Assembly: GCA_029986195.1 (NCBI GenBank) | Contig: DALTYF010000085.1 | Location: 1 to 5,181, forward strand | Direction: 5' to 3' | From: Methanocorpusculum sp. | GTDB lineage: Archaea; Halobacteriota; Methanomicrobia; Methanomicrobiales; Methanocorpusculaceae | DNA length: 5,181 nt | In this document: in pieces, positions 3,985 through 5,181 of the stretch | Position numbering within the stretch: position 1 is the stretch's first letter | Layout of the letters: each line of letters starts with the position of its first letter | Notes under the pieces: model-generated | What the model was told of the DNA's origin: nothing | Databases searched by the model: none | Seen by the model: the letters and a program-made list of their open reading frames with translations, nothing else | Program-made: the position numbers and the translations under genes

Positions 3985-5181
3985 GTGTTAGACTGGAACT
4001 TAATCGGCATCGGAGCAGCGTTCCTCATTTACTTCGCTGCAATGATCTACATCGGGTTCTTCTACTTCAAGAAGACCAAAACCACAAGTGACTACGTGCT
4101 GGGCGGCCGCAAACTGCATCCGTTTGTTGCAGCAATGTCTGCGGAAGCCTCCGATATGAGCGGATGGCTGCTTCTTGGTCTGCCGGGTCTGGCGTATGCA
4201 ACCGGTATGTCGGCAGCCGGCTGGACCGCAATCGGTCTTGCAATCGGAACCTACCTGAACTGGCGGTTCATTGCAAAACGCCTGAGAATTTATACGCACA
4301 AAGCAAAGGACTCACTGACCATTCCTGAGTTCATCACGAACCGCTTCCAGGAAAAGAAAGGATTCATCACCGCGATCGCATCCATCTTTATTCTGATCTT
4401 CTTCATCGTCTACACCTCCGCCCAGTTCAAGGCGGGAGGCGTTCTGTTCAGCTCGCTGATGACGATCTACGGTGTTGACTTAAGCTCGTTCGGCATTGCG
4501 GACGCAGCCTCGCTCTACATTGCAGGCGTTCTGATCTGTGCACTGATTGTGGTCTGCTACACCTTTACCGGAGGATTCAAGGCGGTCTGCATCACTGATA
4601 CCATCCAGGGACTGTTAATGCTGTTTGCCCTGATTCTTGTACCGCTCATCGCCTGCGTGATCCTGTTCGGCGAGGGAGCAAGCTTTGCCTCCATTGACCT
4701 GCAGATGTTCTCGCTGTTCCATGAGTACAATGCAGCAAGCGGTATCTTTGAGTTCGTCTCGGTCTTTACGATCGTGTCCGGACTTGCCTGGGGATTCGGT
4801 TACTTCGGCCAGCCGCACATTCTCCCGCGGTTCATGGCAATCAAGGATCCCGAAGAGGTGCCAAAGGCACGGATGGCAGCAATGATCTGGGTTATCCTCT
4901 CCCTGTCCGCTGCAATCTTTGTCGGCCTCGTGGGCCAGCTCCTGTTCCCGAACCCCGCACTGGTCGGCGACTCAGAACAGATCTTTATCCAGATGACCGG
5001 CAGTGTGTTCGGCGCAATTCCGTTCCTTGCAGGTATCATCTACTGCGGTATCCTGGGCGCAGTCATGAGCACGGCCTCCTCCCAGCTGCTGGTGGCATCC
5101 TCGGCAATCTCGCAGGATCTCTACAAGAATTTAATCAACAAGTCCGCACCCGCCCGGGGACTCCTGGGGATCTCCCGGGTG
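3985..5181 (+). CDS. putP: Sodium/solute symporter of the PutP (SSS) family, 3' end outside window
   Basis: The frame is open from GTG 3985 to the window end, 399 codons of an expected ~500. No ATG or other start lies close upstream in frame, and GGGGGA precedes the GTG. The product aligns with E. coli PutP by eye: YVLGGRKLHPFVAAMSAEAS at 37-56, SDMSGWLLLGLPG (56-68), WGFGYFGQPHILPRFMA (269-285) and LGAVMSTASSQLLVASSAIS (357-376). D57 matches the Na+-site aspartate D55 of E. coli, R42 matches R40, and S362/T363 match S340/T341, all important for sodium-coupled proline uptake. Helix 1 spans about 6-27, followed by repeated hydrophobic helices, as in LeuT-fold transporters of the cytoplasmic membrane. 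The substrate is probably L-proline, perhaps used as an osmolyte, but other SSS substrates cannot be excluded. It is divergent from the peroxiredoxin gene and is the only long gene here without a lesion. Confidence 0.92.
   Translation, partial: MLDWNLIGIGAAFLIYFAAMIYIGFFYFKKTKTTSDYVLGGRKLHPFVAAMSAEASDMSGWLLLGLPGLAYATGMSAAGWTAIGLAIGTYLNWRFIAKRLRIYTHKAKDSLTIPEFITNRFQEKKGFITAIASIFILIFFIVYTSAQFKAGGVLFSSLMTIYGVDLSSFGIADAASLYIAGVLICALIVVCYTFTGGFKAVCITDTIQGLLMLFALILVPLIACVILFGEGASFASIDLQMFSLFHEYNAASGIFEFVSVFTIVSGLAWGFGYFGQPHILPRFMAIKDPEEVPKARMAAMIWVILSLSAAIFVGLVGQLLFPNPALVGDSEQIFIQMTGSVFGAIPFLAGIIYCGILGAVMSTASSQLLVASSAISQDLYKNLINKSAPARGLLGISRV

Noticed and set aside
4000..4299. Minus-strand frame rich in Cys and His
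   Set aside because: Shadow of putP, which has continuous homology on the plus strand.

Overview
The window looks like euryarchaeal DNA, most likely from a methanogen of the Methanomicrobiales (a Methanocorpusculum-like organism is a guess from gene content and style, not a match). The signs are Shine-Dalgarno motifs of the GAGGT/AGGTGA type, TTTATATG-type TATA boxes, oligo-T gene ends on the transcribed strand, and an iron-sulfur-flavoprotein plus Prx6-type peroxiredoxin gene set. No RNA gene, CRISPR array or insertion sequence is visible.

Layout. Bases 1-532 (minus) hold a flavodoxin-fold/iron-sulfur flavoprotein gene whose 3' end is outside the window and which is broken by two frameshifts. 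Bases 533-693 are a promoter-bearing spacer. Bases 694-1391 (minus) encode an unrecognised protein with one N-terminal hydrophobic segment and a tyrosine-rich internal repeat; its last ~45 codons are in another frame beyond an A9 run. It overlaps by 8 bases the gene upstream (1384-1983, minus), a small metzincin-type zinc protease in visibly AT-richer DNA. Bases 1984-2157 are AT-rich and non-coding. Bases 2158-2715 (minus) hold a second flavodoxin-fold protein, interrupted by an in-frame TAG. Bases 2832-3020 (minus) encode a 62-residue J-like protein whose HPD motif reads NPE. Bases 3065-3762 (minus) hold a peroxiredoxin with a cysteine-rich N-terminal extension and a 1-base frameshift just before the catalytic cysteine. 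A 222-base divergent spacer follows, then a putP-type sodium/solute symporter (3985 to the window end, plus), which is intact as far as it goes.

Reading. Peroxiredoxin, J-like protein and flavodoxin-fold protein form a same-strand group that would suit oxidative-stress handling in an anaerobe. The protease and repeat protein form a separate, translationally coupled pair with different base composition, lying between the two flavodoxin-fold genes as if inserted. The most striking overall feature is that four of the six minus-strand genes carry lesions, five in total, while the 1.2 kb of putP is clean. Two lesions sit at homopolymers (A9 and a G run) and may be sequencing errors or slippage sites; the TAG is a substitution and cannot be an indel artefact.

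The best candidates for something undescribed are the protease/repeat-protein pair with its T-run frameshift, the J-like protein lacking HPD, the Cys-rich tail of the peroxiredoxin, and a hairpin that would cover the putP ribosome binding site.
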